DNA of 64,000 nt from Flaviflexus huanghaiensis (GTDB lineage: Bacteria; Actinomycetota; Actinomycetes; Actinomycetales; Actinomycetaceae): assembly GCF_014118685.1 (NCBI RefSeq), contig NZ_JACFAK010000005.1, forward strand, positions 108,615 through 172,614, written 5' to 3'. Of this stretch, positions 16,824-26,029 are shown one piece after another. A model generated the notes under the pieces. It searched no databases and was not told where the DNA came from. It was given only the letters and a program-made list of their open reading frames with translations. Positions within the stretch are counted from its first letter, which is position 1. Each line of letters opens with the position of its first letter. Position numbers and translations under genes: made by a program.

Positions 16824-17933
16824 GTGACCATTCCTTACCGCCCTGCCCTTGCTGGCCTTGAACCGTACGGTGCTCCTCAGCTCGATGTGCCCGTGACGCT
16901 CAACGTCAATGAGAACCCGTATTCGCCGAGCGAGGAGATGATCGCCGACATCGCCGCAGCTGTTGCCGACGCATCGAGAACCCTCAATCGCTATCCCGAT
17001 CGGGACTTTACGGCGCTGAGAGCAGATCTCGCCGACTACCTGGCAGCGGAGTCAGGCGTGCGCCTCGACCCTCAACAGGTGTGGGCGGCAAACGGGTCAA
17101 ACGAGGTCATGCTCCACATCTTGTTGGCGTTTGCTGGTCCTGGCCGGACCGTCATGTCGTTCACCCCGACGTACTCGATGTATGTGGAGTATGCGAGGGA
17201 CACCTTCTCCCAGTGGGAAACTTTGCCGCGAAAGGACGATTTCTCCCTCGATCTCGACGCGTTGCCCCGTGAGCTCGCCCGTGTCCGCCCCGCCGTCATT
17301 CTCCTCGCGAGCCCCAATAACCCGACGGGCACAGCGCTGTCGACCCATGAGCTGACGGCTGTCCTCGAAGCCGCGCGTGGCAATGGACCCTCCGATGCGG
17401 CTGGTTCAGACTGCCTCGTCGTCATTGACGAAGCCTACGGCGAATTCCGCAGGGACGGCGTGCCCTCGGCGCTTGAGTTGCTTGCCGATCATGACAACCT
17501 CGCCGTGTCGCGGACAATGTCGAAGGCGTTTGGTGCGGCAGGCCTACGCCTTGGCTACCTCGGTGCGGCACAGGCACTCATCGACCAGCTTCGAATCGTC
17601 CGGTTGCCCTACCACCTGTCTGCAGTGACCCAGGCGGCGGCGCGGGCGGCGTTGCGGCACTCGACGATCCAGCTGGCACAGATCGCAGCGCTTCGGGACG
17701 GCAGAGATATGATCGTTCAGCGACTACATTCGCTAGGCTTAGAGACAGCGCCGACGGACGCCAACTTCGTCATGTTCGGGACGTTCCCGGATCGGAGCGA
17801 GATCTTCTCGAGAGTTCTCGAGCGCGGCGTCCTTATCCGCGAGGTTGGCCCCGCCGGCTGGCTCCGGGTATCGGTGGGAACACCCGACGAGAATGAGGCG
17901 TTCTTCAACGCACTGGAAGAGGCAATGAGATGA
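16824..17933 (+). CDS. hisC: Histidinol-phosphate aminotransferase
   Basis: PLP enzyme converting imidazole-acetol phosphate and glutamate to histidinol phosphate. The 369 residues show the fold-type I features: NENPYSPS near the N-terminus, ANGSNE (about 89-94), SPNNPTGT (163-170), IDEAYGEF (201-208) and the PLP lysine Lys234 in [17 protein letters not shown]. It starts with GTG and ends with an ATGA overlap into hisB. First gene of a six-gene chain in which every junction is a 4-nt overlap. Confidence 0.96.
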   Translation: MTIPYRPALAGLEPYGAPQLDVPVTLNVNENPYSPSEEMIADIAAAVADASRTLNRYPDRDFTALRADLADYLAAESGVRLDPQQVWAANGSNEVMLHILLAFAGPGRTVMSFTPTYSMYVEYARDTFSQWETLPRKDDFSLDLDALPRELARVRPAVILLASPNNPTGTALSTHELTAVLEAARGNGPSDAAGSDCLVVIDEAYGEFRRDGVPSALELLADHDNLAVSRTMSKAFGAAGLRLGYLGAAQALIDQLRIVRLPYHLSAVTQAAARAALRHSTIQLAQIAALRDGRDMIVQRLHSLGLETAPTDANFVMFGTFPDRSEIFSRVLERGVLIREVGPAGWLRVSVGTPDENEAFFNALEEAMR

Positions 17934-18526
17934 GAACGGCAACAATCAACCGTCAGACGAGCGAATCGACGATCACCCTCACTCTCGACTTAGATGGTGA
18001 CGGCACGTCGACGATCGACACTGGCGTGCCCTTCTACGACCACATGCTCACGGCACTGTCGCGACACTCTCTCATCAACCTCGACGTCCACGCTCGCGGC
18101 GACATCGAAGTCGATGTTCACCACACCGTCGAAGACACCGCTATTTGCTTCGGTGAGGCTCTCCGCGAGGCACTCGCTGACAAGCGCGGCATCCGCCGCT
18201 TCGGTGACGCGCTTGTACCGCTCGATGAGGCGCTCGCGAGGGCAGTCGTCGACATTTCCGGGCGTCCCTACCTCGTTCACGATGGGGAGCCGGCAGGCCA
18301 GGAGTATCACCTCATCGGCGGTCACTTCACAGGTTCGATGACCCGCCACGTTTTCGAATCCATCGCGTTCCACGCCGGCATCTGCATGCACATTGACGTG
18401 ATCCGCGGCCGCGACCCGCACCACATCGTCGAAGCGCAGTTCAAGGCCTTCGCACGAGCTCTGCGCACGGCGGTCGAGCCGGATCCTCGGGTCAGCACGG
18501 TCCCGTCGACGAAAGGCTCCCTATGA
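17930..18526 (+). CDS. hisB: Imidazoleglycerol-phosphate dehydratase
   Basis: Dehydrates imidazole glycerol phosphate to imidazole-acetol phosphate. It is monofunctional, 198 residues, without the phosphatase half found in enterobacteria. Metal-binding motifs are HHTVEDTAI (64-72) and the later [16 protein letters not shown]. The N-terminal [13 protein letters not shown] block is present. It is coupled to hisC by ATGA and to the next unknown gene by ATGA. Confidence 0.97.
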   Translation: MRTATINRQTSESTITLTLDLDGDGTSTIDTGVPFYDHMLTALSRHSLINLDVHARGDIEVDVHHTVEDTAICFGEALREALADKRGIRRFGDALVPLDEALARAVVDISGRPYLVHDGEPAGQEYHLIGGHFTGSMTRHVFESIAFHAGICMHIDVIRGRDPHHIVEAQFKAFARALRTAVEPDPRVSTVPSTKGSL

Positions 18527-19428
18527 GTGAAAACTCCCGCCGGTACGTCATCGTCACCCCCTTCAAGAAGGTCGATGTCCTTGCTGGTTTTTGCAAGATG
18601 AACGGCTTGGACGTGTGGGTCATACCTTCAGCGCAAGGTGCCATGGTCGTCCATGACCTGCCTGTGCCCGTCTTCGATGACTGGGATATATCGGAACTGC
18701 TCGGCAGCCGCCCAGCGGACGATGCTGACACGCCCGAGGCTGTCAACACCGCGCCGGACGGAGGGGTAAGTGCGCACCTCGACCCGACGGAGGCTGACAC
18801 GGACCCGGAGAGGAGCGAGGGCTCTGACCTCGACCCTGCTCCCGGCCAGACGTCGCTCTTCGACGATGACAATGCACCATCGCTGTTCGACAGCGAGAAG
18901 CTCTCGTCCCTCTTCGGGGATGAGTCCGTGTCCTCTGTCCCCACACTCGATGACGTGACAGACGCTTCGACGCCAACCGAAACGCGAGAGCCGCAAGTAG
19001 ATGAGCCAGCGGGCGGTGACGGCGACGAGAGCCCGACGGGGAAAGGCGCCAGCCTGTCCGCTGACGACCGGGACGGGGTAGCGAGAATGCTCGCAAAGCT
19101 GTCGCGTGCCGGAGTTCTCGTTCTCACGTCGGAGCTTGGCGAAGATGTTGGTAACGAAATCGGGGTGTCCGGGCTCGTTACCGCGCAGGTTGTCGACTCG
19201 ACCGGCTTCACGGCCGACACTCCTGCTGGCCTCATTGTGGCCACCGGTGAGCCGATCCTCGAAGATCTCCTGCTGGGAGACGCGTCGCCGGAGGATGTAC
19301 CGGGTGCGATCCGTTCCGGCAGCATCGACACGTCCGCTATCGAGCGGCTCGCAGGCGGTGCGAAGGACCCTGGCAAGCCCCTGCCCCCTCGCAGGCCCCG
19401 CCGCTTCTTCGGCAAGGACTCTTCGTGA
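18523..19428 (+). CDS. Unknown protein coupled inside the his operon (SLF repeats)
   Basis: A 301-residue protein I do not recognise. Residues 1-62 form a small ordered region ([18 protein letters not shown]). Residues about 63-178 are acidic, Asp/Ser/Pro-rich and probably disordered. Residues about 179-275 look ordered again, and the end is basic ([11 protein letters not shown]). Inside the acidic stretch, three 9-residue units begin with SLF at 111, 120 and 129; the first reads GQTSLFDDD, resembling a sliding-clamp-binding QxxLF motif. It overlaps hisB by ATGA and hisH by GTGA, so its synthesis is tied to histidine enzymes. No His-pathway catalytic motif is seen. Confidence 0.75.
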   Translation: MSENSRRYVIVTPFKKVDVLAGFCKMNGLDVWVIPSAQGAMVVHDLPVPVFDDWDISELLGSRPADDADTPEAVNTAPDGGVSAHLDPTEADTDPERSEGSDLDPAPGQTSLFDDDNAPSLFDSEKLSSLFGDESVSSVPTLDDVTDASTPTETREPQVDEPAGGDGDESPTGKGASLSADDRDGVARMLAKLSRAGVLVLTSELGEDVGNEIGVSGLVTAQVVDSTGFTADTPAGLIVATGEPILEDLLLGDASPEDVPGAIRSGSIDTSAIERLAGGAKDPGKPLPPRRPRRFFGKDSS

Positions 19429-20063
19429 AGGTTGTCGTCCTCGACTATGGCTCCGGCAACGTCCACTCTGCCGTTCGAGCACTGGTCGAAGCAGGTGCCG
19501 ACGTTGAGCTCACCGCCGACCCGAAAAAGGTGATGGCGGCCGACGGGCTCGTCGTGCCTGGTGTTGGCGCATTCGACACCGTCGTCGACCGTCTTCGCGC
19601 GCTACGTGGCGATCGGCTCATTGAGCGCCGCATCGCGGGCGGTCAGCCTGTTCTTGGCATCTGCGTCGGCCTACAGGTTCTGTTCGAAGCTTCCGACGAA
19701 TTCGGTAGCACGAAGCCCGGCCTTGATCAGTTTCCTGGCCGCGTGACGCGGCTCGACTCGCCGATCATTCCGCACATGGGGTGGTCGACCGTCGCAGCCC
19801 CGACGGGTTCGGCCCTCTTCCGCGGGATCGAAGATGAACGGTTTTATTTCGTTCATTCCTACGCGGTCCACACCGACCCTGCAGCTGACGCGGACCCGAT
19901 CTTCTCCCCGCCCCTAGTCTCCTGGTCTGACCATGGCAGCCGCTTCGTCGCCGCCATCGAACAAGGCCCTCTTTCCGCAACACAATTCCACCCGGAGAAG
20001 TCCGGTCGCGCAGGAATTACCCTGCTACGCAACTGGCTCTCGACGATTAAAGGACAGTCATGA
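19425..20063 (+). CDS. hisH: Imidazole glycerol phosphate synthase, glutaminase subunit
   Basis: Class I glutamine amidotransferase that supplies ammonia to HisF. The triad is Cys80 in [11 protein letters not shown], and His189 with Glu191 in TQFHPEKSG. The start is [14 protein letters not shown], the usual HisH opening. Length 212 residues. GTG start overlaps the stop of the unknown SLF-repeat gene, and the end overlaps hisA as ATGA. The partner hisF is not in the window. Confidence 0.97.
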   Translation: MKVVVLDYGSGNVHSAVRALVEAGADVELTADPKKVMAADGLVVPGVGAFDTVVDRLRALRGDRLIERRIAGGQPVLGICVGLQVLFEASDEFGSTKPGLDQFPGRVTRLDSPIIPHMGWSTVAAPTGSALFRGIEDERFYFVHSYAVHTDPAADADPIFSPPLVSWSDHGSRFVAAIEQGPLSATQFHPEKSGRAGITLLRNWLSTIKGQS

Positions 20064-20791
20064 CGACACCACTCCAGCTCCTGCCCGCCATTGACGTTGT
20101 CGACGGGAAAGCCGTTCGGCTCCTGCGCGGGGAGGCCGGGACTGAAACCGGATATGGCGAGCCACGGGAGGTCGCGCAGGACTGGATTGCAGGTGGAGCA
20201 ACCTTCATTCACCTCGTCGACCTTGACGCGGCCTTCGGTCGTGGCGACAACCGCGCCCTTATTCGCGAGATTGTTGCCGACAGCCCCGTCCGCATCGAGC
20301 TGTCGGGCGGCATCCGCGACGACGAGAGCCTCAAGGCTGCTCTGGCGGCCGGCGCAACCCGCGTCAACCTGGGCACGGCCGCTCTGGAGGATCCGGAGTG
20401 GACCGAGCGTGTCATCAAGGACTATGGGGATCAGATCGCCGTCGGGCTCGACGTCCGCGGACACACTCTCTCAGCACGTGGGTGGACTCGGGATGGTGGG
20501 GACCTTTTCCAGGTTCTCGAGCGACTCAACGAAGCCGGCTGTGCACGGTATGTCGTCACTGATGTGAAGAAGGACGGCACCATGGAGGGTCCGAACACGA
20601 CGCTACTTCGCGAAGTCTGCTCCCGCACCGATGCACCCGTCATTGCGTCCGGAGGTGTGTCTTCGCTTGCTGACCTGAGGGCGTTGCGTGCACTCACGGA
20701 CGAGGGTGTGGAAGGCGCGATTGTTGGCAAAGCCCTGTACGCAGGGGCCTTCACACTGCCCGAGGCCATCGAGGTGGCGGGTGAGCAGTGA
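20060..20791 (+). CDS. hisA: Phosphoribosyl isomerase, PriA-type HisA
   Basis: TIM-barrel isomerase converting ProFAR to PRFAR in histidine synthesis. It has 243 residues with [15 protein letters not shown] (Asp12), ELSGGIRDD and ASGGVSSL. The loop [10 protein letters not shown] matches PriA, the actinobacterial enzyme that also performs the TrpF reaction in tryptophan synthesis; that dual role is inferred from this loop and not proven. It overlaps hisH by ATGA and the SseB-family gene by GTGA. hisF normally follows hisA, but here the next gene is sseB-like. Confidence 0.95.
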   Translation: MTTPLQLLPAIDVVDGKAVRLLRGEAGTETGYGEPREVAQDWIAGGATFIHLVDLDAAFGRGDNRALIREIVADSPVRIELSGGIRDDESLKAALAAGATRVNLGTAALEDPEWTERVIKDYGDQIAVGLDVRGHTLSARGWTRDGGDLFQVLERLNEAGCARYVVTDVKKDGTMEGPNTTLLREVCSRTDAPVIASGGVSSLADLRALRALTDEGVEGAIVGKALYAGAFTLPEAIEVAGEQ

Positions 20792-21555
20792 TGGGTGGTC
20801 ATGATCTTCAGGGGAAGCTAACCGGCGGGAACGCGGTCGACAAGCTGCAACCGAACCCGTTCGCGGGCGACGACGGCCGGGTTGACCCGCAACTGGCTGA
20901 GGCACTCGAGCTCCGTGAGTTCGCGTCTCGGCTTGAAGCAATCGTCGAGGTTCTGCCGAACGCTCGCGTCATTGTTCCCGTCCTTGCCCACGAGCATCCG
21001 GGCCGAACGGACGACGGGGGAGTGGCGAGCCACGCGTCGGCCGACAAGGATCCGTGCAAGGCGGCCGCGATGCTCGCGGTCGAAGCTCCTGACGGGCGGG
21101 CGGCTATGCCGATCTTCTCCTCGGTTGAGGCGCTCATGCGCTGGAACCCGAAGGCAAGGCCCGTGCCCGTCCACACGCAGAATGCCGCGATCGCGGCCGT
21201 GGCCGAGGCGGATGGTCTCCTTGTGCTCGACCCAGCCTCCGACCGTCCCATGCTGCTGGGCCGGCCCGCCGTCAGCGCCCTCGCGACGGGCGCGTCGTGG
21301 ACCCCGCCGTGGCGGGACGAGGAGTTGCCGACCGTCGTAGCGCGTGCACTCGCGGGTATTGATGGCCTCAAGGGCCTGCAGATCACTCCGGGCCGCAACG
21401 CCGAGACCGCGATCGTCCTCGCAGTCGACGGCGAGGCGAGCCGCGAGGCGGTCGCCGCAGCCTTGGGTGAGGCGAGTAGCAGGCTTGGCGGTGTCGATGA
21501 GCTTACGCACCGGCTCGATTCCGTCGAACTCGTACCGGCAAGGGTCGCCACGTAA
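20788..21555 (+). CDS. SseB-family protein
   Basis: A 255-residue protein with the SseB N-terminal domain: [33 protein letters not shown] and [18 protein letters not shown] are typical. SseB-like proteins lie immediately upstream of infC in many Actinobacteria. Their biochemical function is not known. The GTG overlaps the hisA stop and an ATG follows directly, so either could start. A 225-nt gap then leads to infC. Confidence 0.85.
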   Translation: MMGGHDLQGKLTGGNAVDKLQPNPFAGDDGRVDPQLAEALELREFASRLEAIVEVLPNARVIVPVLAHEHPGRTDDGGVASHASADKDPCKAAAMLAVEAPDGRAAMPIFSSVEALMRWNPKARPVPVHTQNAAIAAVAEADGLLVLDPASDRPMLLGRPAVSALATGASWTPPWRDEELPTVVARALAGIDGLKGLQITPGRNAETAIVLAVDGEASREAVAAALGEASSRLGGVDELTHRLDSVELVPARVAT

Positions 21556-21620
21556 TGAACGCCACTGGTACGGTTGTGGGCGGTTATGCATCGCACAGAG
21601 GTAGATGCCACGTCGTCTGA

Positions 21621-21626
21621 TAGACT
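21621..21626 (+). promoter_or_regulatory. Candidate -10 box of the infC-rpmI-rplT operon
   Basis: TAGACT occurs in the 225-nt gap between the SseB gene and infC. It would give a leader of about 150 nt. No clean -35 is seen. The long leader fits the autoregulated character of IF3/L20 operons, but I cannot identify a specific L20-binding fold by eye. Confidence 0.35.
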
Positions 21627-21780
21627 CTTTGGCGACCGACCGGTCAACGGACCGGGACGCAAGCGGAGAGATCCCACCTGGGTGCCTACGGTACCGGGTT
21701 ATGAGAGTCACAGTGGGCAGGTGCATGATGCCCGTGACCCCTCTGCTCCGTGCGCGTACACGTCGAGATATAGAGGAGCA

Positions 21781-22368
21781 ATTATCAACGAACCAAGAGT
21801 CAATGAGCGGATTCGGGTGCCCAAGGTACGTCTTGTCGGCCCCGCCGGCGAGCAGGTCGGCGTAGTCCGCGTAGAAGACGCACTTCGCCTGGCGCAAGAA
21901 GCCAATCTTGACCTCGTCGAGGTTGCACCGAACTCTGAACCGCCAGTTGCCAAACTCATGGACTACGGCAAATACAAGTACGAGGCCGCAATGAAGGCCC
22001 GTGACGCACGTCGTAACCAGGTGAATACGCAGCTGAAGGAGATCAGGCTTCGCCTCAAGATCGACACCCATGACTACGAGACCAAGAAGGGCCACGCAGA
22101 GCGGTTCCTCAACGGTGGCGACAAAGTCAAGGTGATGATTCAGTTCCGTGGACGCGAACAGTCCCGACCCGAAATGGGAGTCAAGCTCCTGCAGAGAATG
22201 GCCGACGATCTGGCAGAACTCGGCACCGTCGAATCACATCCCCGCCAAGATGGCAGGAACATGGTGATGGTCATCGCGCCGATCAAGAAGAAGTCCGAGG
22301 CCAAGTCCGACCAGCGTCGCCGCCGCGAAGCGGAGCGCGAAGCGCGTCGGGCCCAGAAGTCGGAGTAG
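21781..22368 (+). CDS. infC: Translation initiation factor IF-3 (non-canonical start)
   Basis: Binds the 30S subunit and checks start-codon selection. About 195 residues: N-domain with [26 protein letters not shown], linker with [23 protein letters not shown], and C-domain with [19 protein letters not shown]. No ATG, GTG or TTG lies at the expected position; the frame reads ATT ATC AAC GAA just after AGAGGAG at 21772-21778. ATC at 21784 has better spacing (5 nt) than ATT at 21781 (2 nt). Rare start codons are a known feature of infC, allowing IF3 to limit its own translation. A longer upstream reading from GTG/ATG starts is not family-like. Confidence 0.93.
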   Translation: MINEPRVNERIRVPKVRLVGPAGEQVGVVRVEDALRLAQEANLDLVEVAPNSEPPVAKLMDYGKYKYEAAMKARDARRNQVNTQLKEIRLRLKIDTHDYETKKGHAERFLNGGDKVKVMIQFRGREQSRPEMGVKLLQRMADDLAELGTVESHPRQDGRNMVMVIAPIKKKSEAKSDQRRRREAEREARRAQKSE

Positions 22369-22378
22369 CACTCCCCGC

Positions 22379-22397
22379 CCGCGGGTCAGTCCCGCGG
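22379..22397 (+). other. Intercistronic hairpin between infC and rpmI
   Basis: CCGCGGG (22379-22385) pairs with CCCGCGG (22391-22397) around a 5-nt loop. It lies between infC and the rpmI start and has no U-tract, so it may tune or process the polycistronic message and is unlikely to terminate it. Confidence 0.5.
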
Positions 22398-22418
22398 CCA
22401 ACGAAAGAGGAAATATCC

Positions 22419-22613
22419 ATGCCTAAAATGAAGCCGCACTCCGGGGCCAAGAAGCGCTTCCGCGTGACTGGATCAGGCAAGATCATGCGCGAGAGGGCCG
22501 GCAAGCGCCACCTCCTCGAGCACAAGTCGTCGCGTCGCACGCGCCGTCTGTCGAAGGACCAGCTCGTCAGCCCGGCAGACGCCAAAAACGTCAAGAAGAT
22601 GCTCGGCCTCTAG
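22419..22613 (+). CDS. rpmI: 50S ribosomal protein bL35
   Basis: Small basic protein of the large subunit, 64 residues, starting [18 protein letters not shown], the hallmark bL35 N-terminus, and ending KKMLGL. It is preceded by GAAAGAGGAA. It lies between infC and rplT, the universal order, 21 nt before rplT. Confidence 0.98.
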   Translation: MPKMKPHSGAKKRFRVTGSGKIMRERAGKRHLLEHKSSRRTRRLSKDQLVSPADAKNVKKMLGL

Positions 22614-22634
22614 GCCACAAAGGAGAAGCAGATC

Positions 22635-23024
22635 ATGGCACGTGTCAAGCGCGCAGTTAACGCACACAAGAAGCGTCGCACCGTTCTCGAGCAGGCCAGC
22701 GGTTACCGCGGCCAGCGCTCGCGCCTGTACCGCAAGGCGAAGGAGCAGGTCACCCACTCGTTCGTCTACAACTACCGTGACCGCAAGGTCCGTAAGAACG
22801 AGTTCCGCAAGCTGTGGATCACCCGCATCAACGCAGCGGCCCGCGCCGAGGGAATGACGTACAACCGGTTCATGCAGGGCCTCAAGCTCGCCGAGGTTGA
22901 GGTTGATCGTCGCATGCTCGCCGAACTCGCCGTCAACGAGCCGTCAGCCTTCAAGGCGCTCGTCGACACCGCGAAAGCCGCGCTTCCCGAGGATGTCAAC
23001 GCACCGAGGAGCGAAGTAGCCTGA
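22635..23024 (+). CDS. rplT: 50S ribosomal protein bL20
   Basis: Early-assembly 23S rRNA-binding protein, 129 residues, with [15 protein letters not shown] at the N-terminus and [20 protein letters not shown] in the globular domain. In other bacteria L20 represses its own operon through a leader RNA; no such structure could be recognised here. Ribosome site AAAGGAGAAG precedes the ATG. A terminator-like hairpin follows. Confidence 0.98.
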   Translation: MARVKRAVNAHKKRRTVLEQASGYRGQRSRLYRKAKEQVTHSFVYNYRDRKVRKNEFRKLWITRINAAARAEGMTYNRFMQGLKLAEVEVDRRMLAELAVNEPSAFKALVDTAKAALPEDVNAPRSEVA

Positions 23025-23034
23025 GATTGCACGA

Positions 23035-23060
23035 GAGGGGCCCGCATGAGCTGGCCCCTC
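23035..23060 (+). terminator. Hairpin terminator after rplT
   Basis: GAGGGGCC (23035-23042) pairs perfectly with GGCCCCTC (23053-23060), loop 10 nt. The downstream sequence is only mildly T-rich, so termination may be partial, with read-through into the methyltransferase gene 20 nt further on. Confidence 0.55.
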
Positions 23061-23079
23061 CGTCATATCTAGAGCAATT

Positions 23080-23871
23080 ATGCGCAGATACCACGACACG
23101 CTCTCAGGCCAGCTCGTCAAGATCCAGGGCCTTTACCAGGCGAAGAACCGAGCCACCTACTCGCAGGAGATCGCCGAGGGTCCGCAGGCAGCTCGCGAGG
23201 CCCTCACATGGGCGGGAGATCGCGTGCGTGACGTCCTCATGACAGAGGAAGCCCTCGACCGCCATCCAGACCTTGCAAGGTTGGCGGAATCGCACTGGAC
23301 TCACGTGCTCCCCAGCCGCGTGCTGGGTCAGATTACGGGAGACAGTCAGGGCGTCCTTGTCGTTCTCAACACCGCCCCCACGCCATCGATCGAGGACGTT
23401 CTCACGGACGCGATGATTGCTGTGCTCGCGGTCGAGATGCAGGACCCGGGCAACGCCGGCACTCTCATACGCACGGCCGATGCTGCGGGCGCCGCAGGAG
23501 TCTTCTTCGGCTCAGGATCTGCCGACCCCGCCTCACCAAAGGTCATCCGGTCGGCGGCGGGCTCGACCTATCATCTGCCGATTGTGGGAAGCGCCGATCC
23601 ACGCACCGTGATCGCTCACGCGAAGAAGCGCGGACTGCAGGTCCTTGCCGCTGATGGGAACGGCGACAAAACGCTTGGGGGGACCGGTCTCGATCTTGGC
23701 AGACCGACTCTATGGGTGTTTGGTAACGAGGCTCGCGGCCTCGCCCCTGACCTTCTCACACGAGCCGACGAGAGCGTCGCGATCCCGATTCCGGGCAGAT
23801 CTGAGTCTCTCAACGTGTCCGCCGCAGCGGCGGTGTGTCTGTACGCGAGCGTGTTCGCGCAGTCGGCGTAG
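23080..23871 (+). CDS. SpoU/TrmH-family RNA 2'-O-methyltransferase
   Basis: A 263-residue SPOUT methyltransferase that uses S-adenosylmethionine to methylate ribose in rRNA or tRNA. The N-terminal substrate-binding domain (about 1-105) is followed by the knotted domain with VEMQDPGNAGTLIRTADAAG (motif 1), WVFGNEARGL (motif 2) and IPIPGRSESLNVSAAAAVCLY (motif 3). This position, just after rplT, is common in Actinobacteria. The RNA target is not deducible. No good Shine-Dalgarno precedes ATG 23080. Confidence 0.92.
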   Translation: MRRYHDTLSGQLVKIQGLYQAKNRATYSQEIAEGPQAAREALTWAGDRVRDVLMTEEALDRHPDLARLAESHWTHVLPSRVLGQITGDSQGVLVVLNTAPTPSIEDVLTDAMIAVLAVEMQDPGNAGTLIRTADAAGAAGVFFGSGSADPASPKVIRSAAGSTYHLPIVGSADPRTVIAHAKKRGLQVLAADGNGDKTLGGTGLDLGRPTLWVFGNEARGLAPDLLTRADESVAIPIPGRSESLNVSAAAAVCLYASVFAQSA

Positions 23872-23909
23872 TCGTGAACTACTCTTGACAGCAGAATGAA
23901 GGGGCACTG

Positions 23910-24722
23910 ATGGCGAGACGAGCACACGTTGCACTGTGGGGCGCCGGTGCGCTCTTCGCCGGCTCGCAGATGCTGGCCCGCCGGGCTCGAAAGGTGTCCG
24001 ACCAGCGCCGCCCCTACGCCCGCTTCTGGGAGCGCTCGAACCTTGCCGTCATCGCGAAGCTGGAGCGCAATAGGCGGGCGGGCCTGCCCGACCCCCTCAT
24101 CTATGTCGCACTCGGCGACTCCGCCGCCCAGAGCCTTGGCGCGACATCGGTGGTCGACGGATATGTTCCGCGGCTCGCTGCCGCATTGGAGGACATGACA
24201 GGACGCGACGTCGCTCTCATCAACCTGTCCGTCTCCGGCGCCGTTATCCCGTCCGTTCTCACCCATCAGCTCATGTCCCTCAAGGGCCTCGAGCGCCACG
24301 ACGACATCGTTCCCGACATCGTCACGTGCGAGGTGGGCGGCAATGACGTGAGCTATCGTCTCGACAGCCCGACAATGGCGGAATTCGTCGAGTCGCTGAC
24401 GTCAGCCCTGCCCCGCGGCACCTACATCGCGGACGTCCCCAGTTTTGGGCCGACGCCGCACGGACGCAGGGCGCGAGAGATCTCCGAGCTCATGAGAATC
24501 TATGCCGATCGTGACGGCCACTACCTCGTTCCACTTGAAAACTTCACGTCCGGGCTTTCGCTGTCGTCGTACCTCTTCAGCTACCACTCCTCGGATTTCT
24601 TCCACCCCAACACACACGCTTATCAGCACTGGGCTCAGCTGTGGGTGGACACGATCGCTCCCATCATGGATCTCCCCACGGTTGATGTGGCCGACGTTGC
24701 CGCGTTCCAACCCTGGGCTTAA
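23910..24722 (+). CDS. SGNH/GDSL-family hydrolase
   Basis: A 270-residue esterase or lipase-like protein. SGNH blocks are visible: Ser71 in VALGDSAAQSLG (block I), Gly in LSVSGAV (II), Asn in VGGND (III), and Asp/His in SDFFHPNTHAY (V). The N-terminal MARRAHVALWGAGALFAGSQML could be an uncleaved membrane anchor, placing the enzyme at the membrane. ATG 23910 has GAAGGGG upstream and a possible TACTCT -10 at 23880-23885. The substrate is unknown. Confidence 0.88.
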   Translation: MARRAHVALWGAGALFAGSQMLARRARKVSDQRRPYARFWERSNLAVIAKLERNRRAGLPDPLIYVALGDSAAQSLGATSVVDGYVPRLAAALEDMTGRDVALINLSVSGAVIPSVLTHQLMSLKGLERHDDIVPDIVTCEVGGNDVSYRLDSPTMAEFVESLTSALPRGTYIADVPSFGPTPHGRRAREISELMRIYADRDGHYLVPLENFTSGLSLSSYLFSYHSSDFFHPNTHAYQHWAQLWVDTIAPIMDLPTVDVADVAAFQPWA

Positions 24723-24726
24723 GCTC

Positions 24727-24804
24727 CCCGCCCACGCATTGTCACGTGGCGGGTTCATGCCCGGCGAACAGCCGGGCTCTCGCGGTCAGGCCACCTCGCC
24801 TGAC
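24727..24804 (+). other. Three consecutive hairpins between SGNH and OYE genes
   Basis: Hairpin 1: 24727-24736 with 24745-24753 (9 bp, one bulge). Hairpin 2: GCCCGGC (24759-24765) with GCCGGGC (24771-24777). Hairpin 3: GTCAGGC (24785-24791) with GCCTGAC (24798-24804). All lie within 100 nt in front of the OYE gene. The first could terminate the SGNH transcript; hairpins 2 and 3 could structure the leader of the next gene. None has a strong U-tract. Confidence 0.5.
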
Positions 24805-24825
24805 GATCACACGTAAGGAGACTCA

Positions 24826-25917
24826 GTGTCGCAGCTCTTCAGCCCCATCACAGTCGGTGGGGTGACTGTTCGCAACCGGGCGTGGATGTCGCCGATGTGC
24901 CAGTACTCGGCAGAACCATCCGGGGCAGAGATGGGTAGGCCCCATGACTGGCATGGTGTTCACTACGCGTCTCGCGGCTGGGGCGGAGTCGGCGCCGTTA
25001 TCGTCGAAGCGACCGCCGTCACGGCCGACGGCAGAATCTCCCCGTTCGACCTGTCTCTCCATAGCGATGATCAGATCCCGTCCTTCACTCGCCTCGCCGA
25101 CCTCATCCGGTCGACCGGCGCGGTACCCGGTATGCAGCTTGGTCATGCGGGACGCAAGGCGTCGGGCCCACGCCCGTGGGATGAGCCGGCTCTCCTCTAT
25201 CCGGCATCCTCCGACATCGGCTGGCAGCCGGTCGCACCATCGGCGATCCCATTCTCCGGCCTGTATGAAGACCCCCGTGAGCTGACCGGAGATGAGATTG
25301 AGGGTGTCATCGAGGCCTTCGCACAGGCCGCGCAAAGGGCCGTTGAGGCGGGCTTCGAGATCATCGAACTGCACGGTGCCCACGGATACCTCCTGCACCA
25401 GTTCATGTCGCCACTGTCGAATACTCGCACGGACCGCTGGGGCGGCGAGAATCGGACGGCTTTCCCCCTTGAGGTGATCCGGGCGGTGCGACCGCACGTC
25501 CCGGGGGCTCTCGCAATCCGCGTGTCAGCGACCGACTGGTGTGAGTTTGTCGGTGATGAGAGGACCGGATGGTCCGTGGCGGACACCGTCTCCTTCGTTC
25601 GTGAGGCGAAGAAGCTCGGACTCGACTTCGTCGATGTGTCCTCTGGCGGCAACATTCCCGACATCAAGGTTCCAGCGGGCCCCGGATATCAGGTTCGCTT
25701 CGCTCGGGACCTCGCCGAGGCTGGGGTACCCCGCAGCGCTGTTGGCCTTATTACTGAAGCTGTCCAGGCCGAGCAGATTATCCGCGAGAGCGCAGACGTT
25801 GCCATGCTCGGCAGGATTCTCCTCTCAGACCCGTATGTGCTGCAGGCGTGGCGTACCCGGCTTCGTGAGAAACCGGACGTCGCCCAGCCCTACCATCGCG
25901 GCCTTCTTCGCAGCTAA
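24826..25917 (+). CDS. Old Yellow Enzyme family NADPH:flavin oxidoreductase (YqjM-like)
   Basis: FMN-dependent ene-reductase reducing activated C=C bonds with NAD(P)H. The 363-residue TIM barrel shows SPMCQYSAE with Cys25, the redox-tuning cysteine of the YqjM class, QLGHAGRK, the His/His substrate pair region ELHGAHGYLLHQFMSPLSN, and RVSATDW. The natural substrate is unknown. GTG 24826 is preceded by AAGGAG. It stands alone between the three hairpins and a strong convergent terminator. Confidence 0.93.
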   Translation: MSQLFSPITVGGVTVRNRAWMSPMCQYSAEPSGAEMGRPHDWHGVHYASRGWGGVGAVIVEATAVTADGRISPFDLSLHSDDQIPSFTRLADLIRSTGAVPGMQLGHAGRKASGPRPWDEPALLYPASSDIGWQPVAPSAIPFSGLYEDPRELTGDEIEGVIEAFAQAAQRAVEAGFEIIELHGAHGYLLHQFMSPLSNTRTDRWGGENRTAFPLEVIRAVRPHVPGALAIRVSATDWCEFVGDERTGWSVADTVSFVREAKKLGLDFVDVSSGGNIPDIKVPAGPGYQVRFARDLAEAGVPRSAVGLITEAVQAEQIIRESADVAMLGRILLSDPYVLQAWRTRLREKPDVAQPYHRGLLRS

Positions 25918-25940
25918 CTCTCAGGTCGCGCGAGGCATGA

Positions 25941-25980
25941 GGCGAGGGGTGGGAGCATGTCAACGCTCCCACCCCTCGCC
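25941..25980. terminator. Perfect 16-bp hairpin between convergent genes
   Basis: Positions 25941-25956 pair perfectly with 25965-25980 around an 8-nt loop. It lies 24 nt after the OYE stop and about 50 nt past the 3' end of the minus-strand aldolase, so it can act as a bidirectional terminator. There is no long U-tract on either side. Confidence 0.75.
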
Positions 25981-26001
25981 ATGTCAGCTTGTCGTGCTGT
26001 G

Positions 26002-26024
26002 GCTCAGGCAGCGCGTGCCTGAGC
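26002..26024 (-). terminator. Hairpin just after the aldolase gene
   Basis: GCTCAGGCA (26002-26010) pairs with TGCCTGAGC (26016-26024), loop GCGCG. On the minus strand it begins 6 nt after the aldolase stop and is followed by the larger hairpin at 25941-25980, forming a double terminator. Confidence 0.55.
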
Positions 26025-26029
26025 ACGGA

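Noticed and set aside
24745..24780. tRNA T-arm-like sequence GGGTTCATGCCC
   Set aside because: The loop length is wrong and no acceptor, D or anticodon arm can be folded around it.
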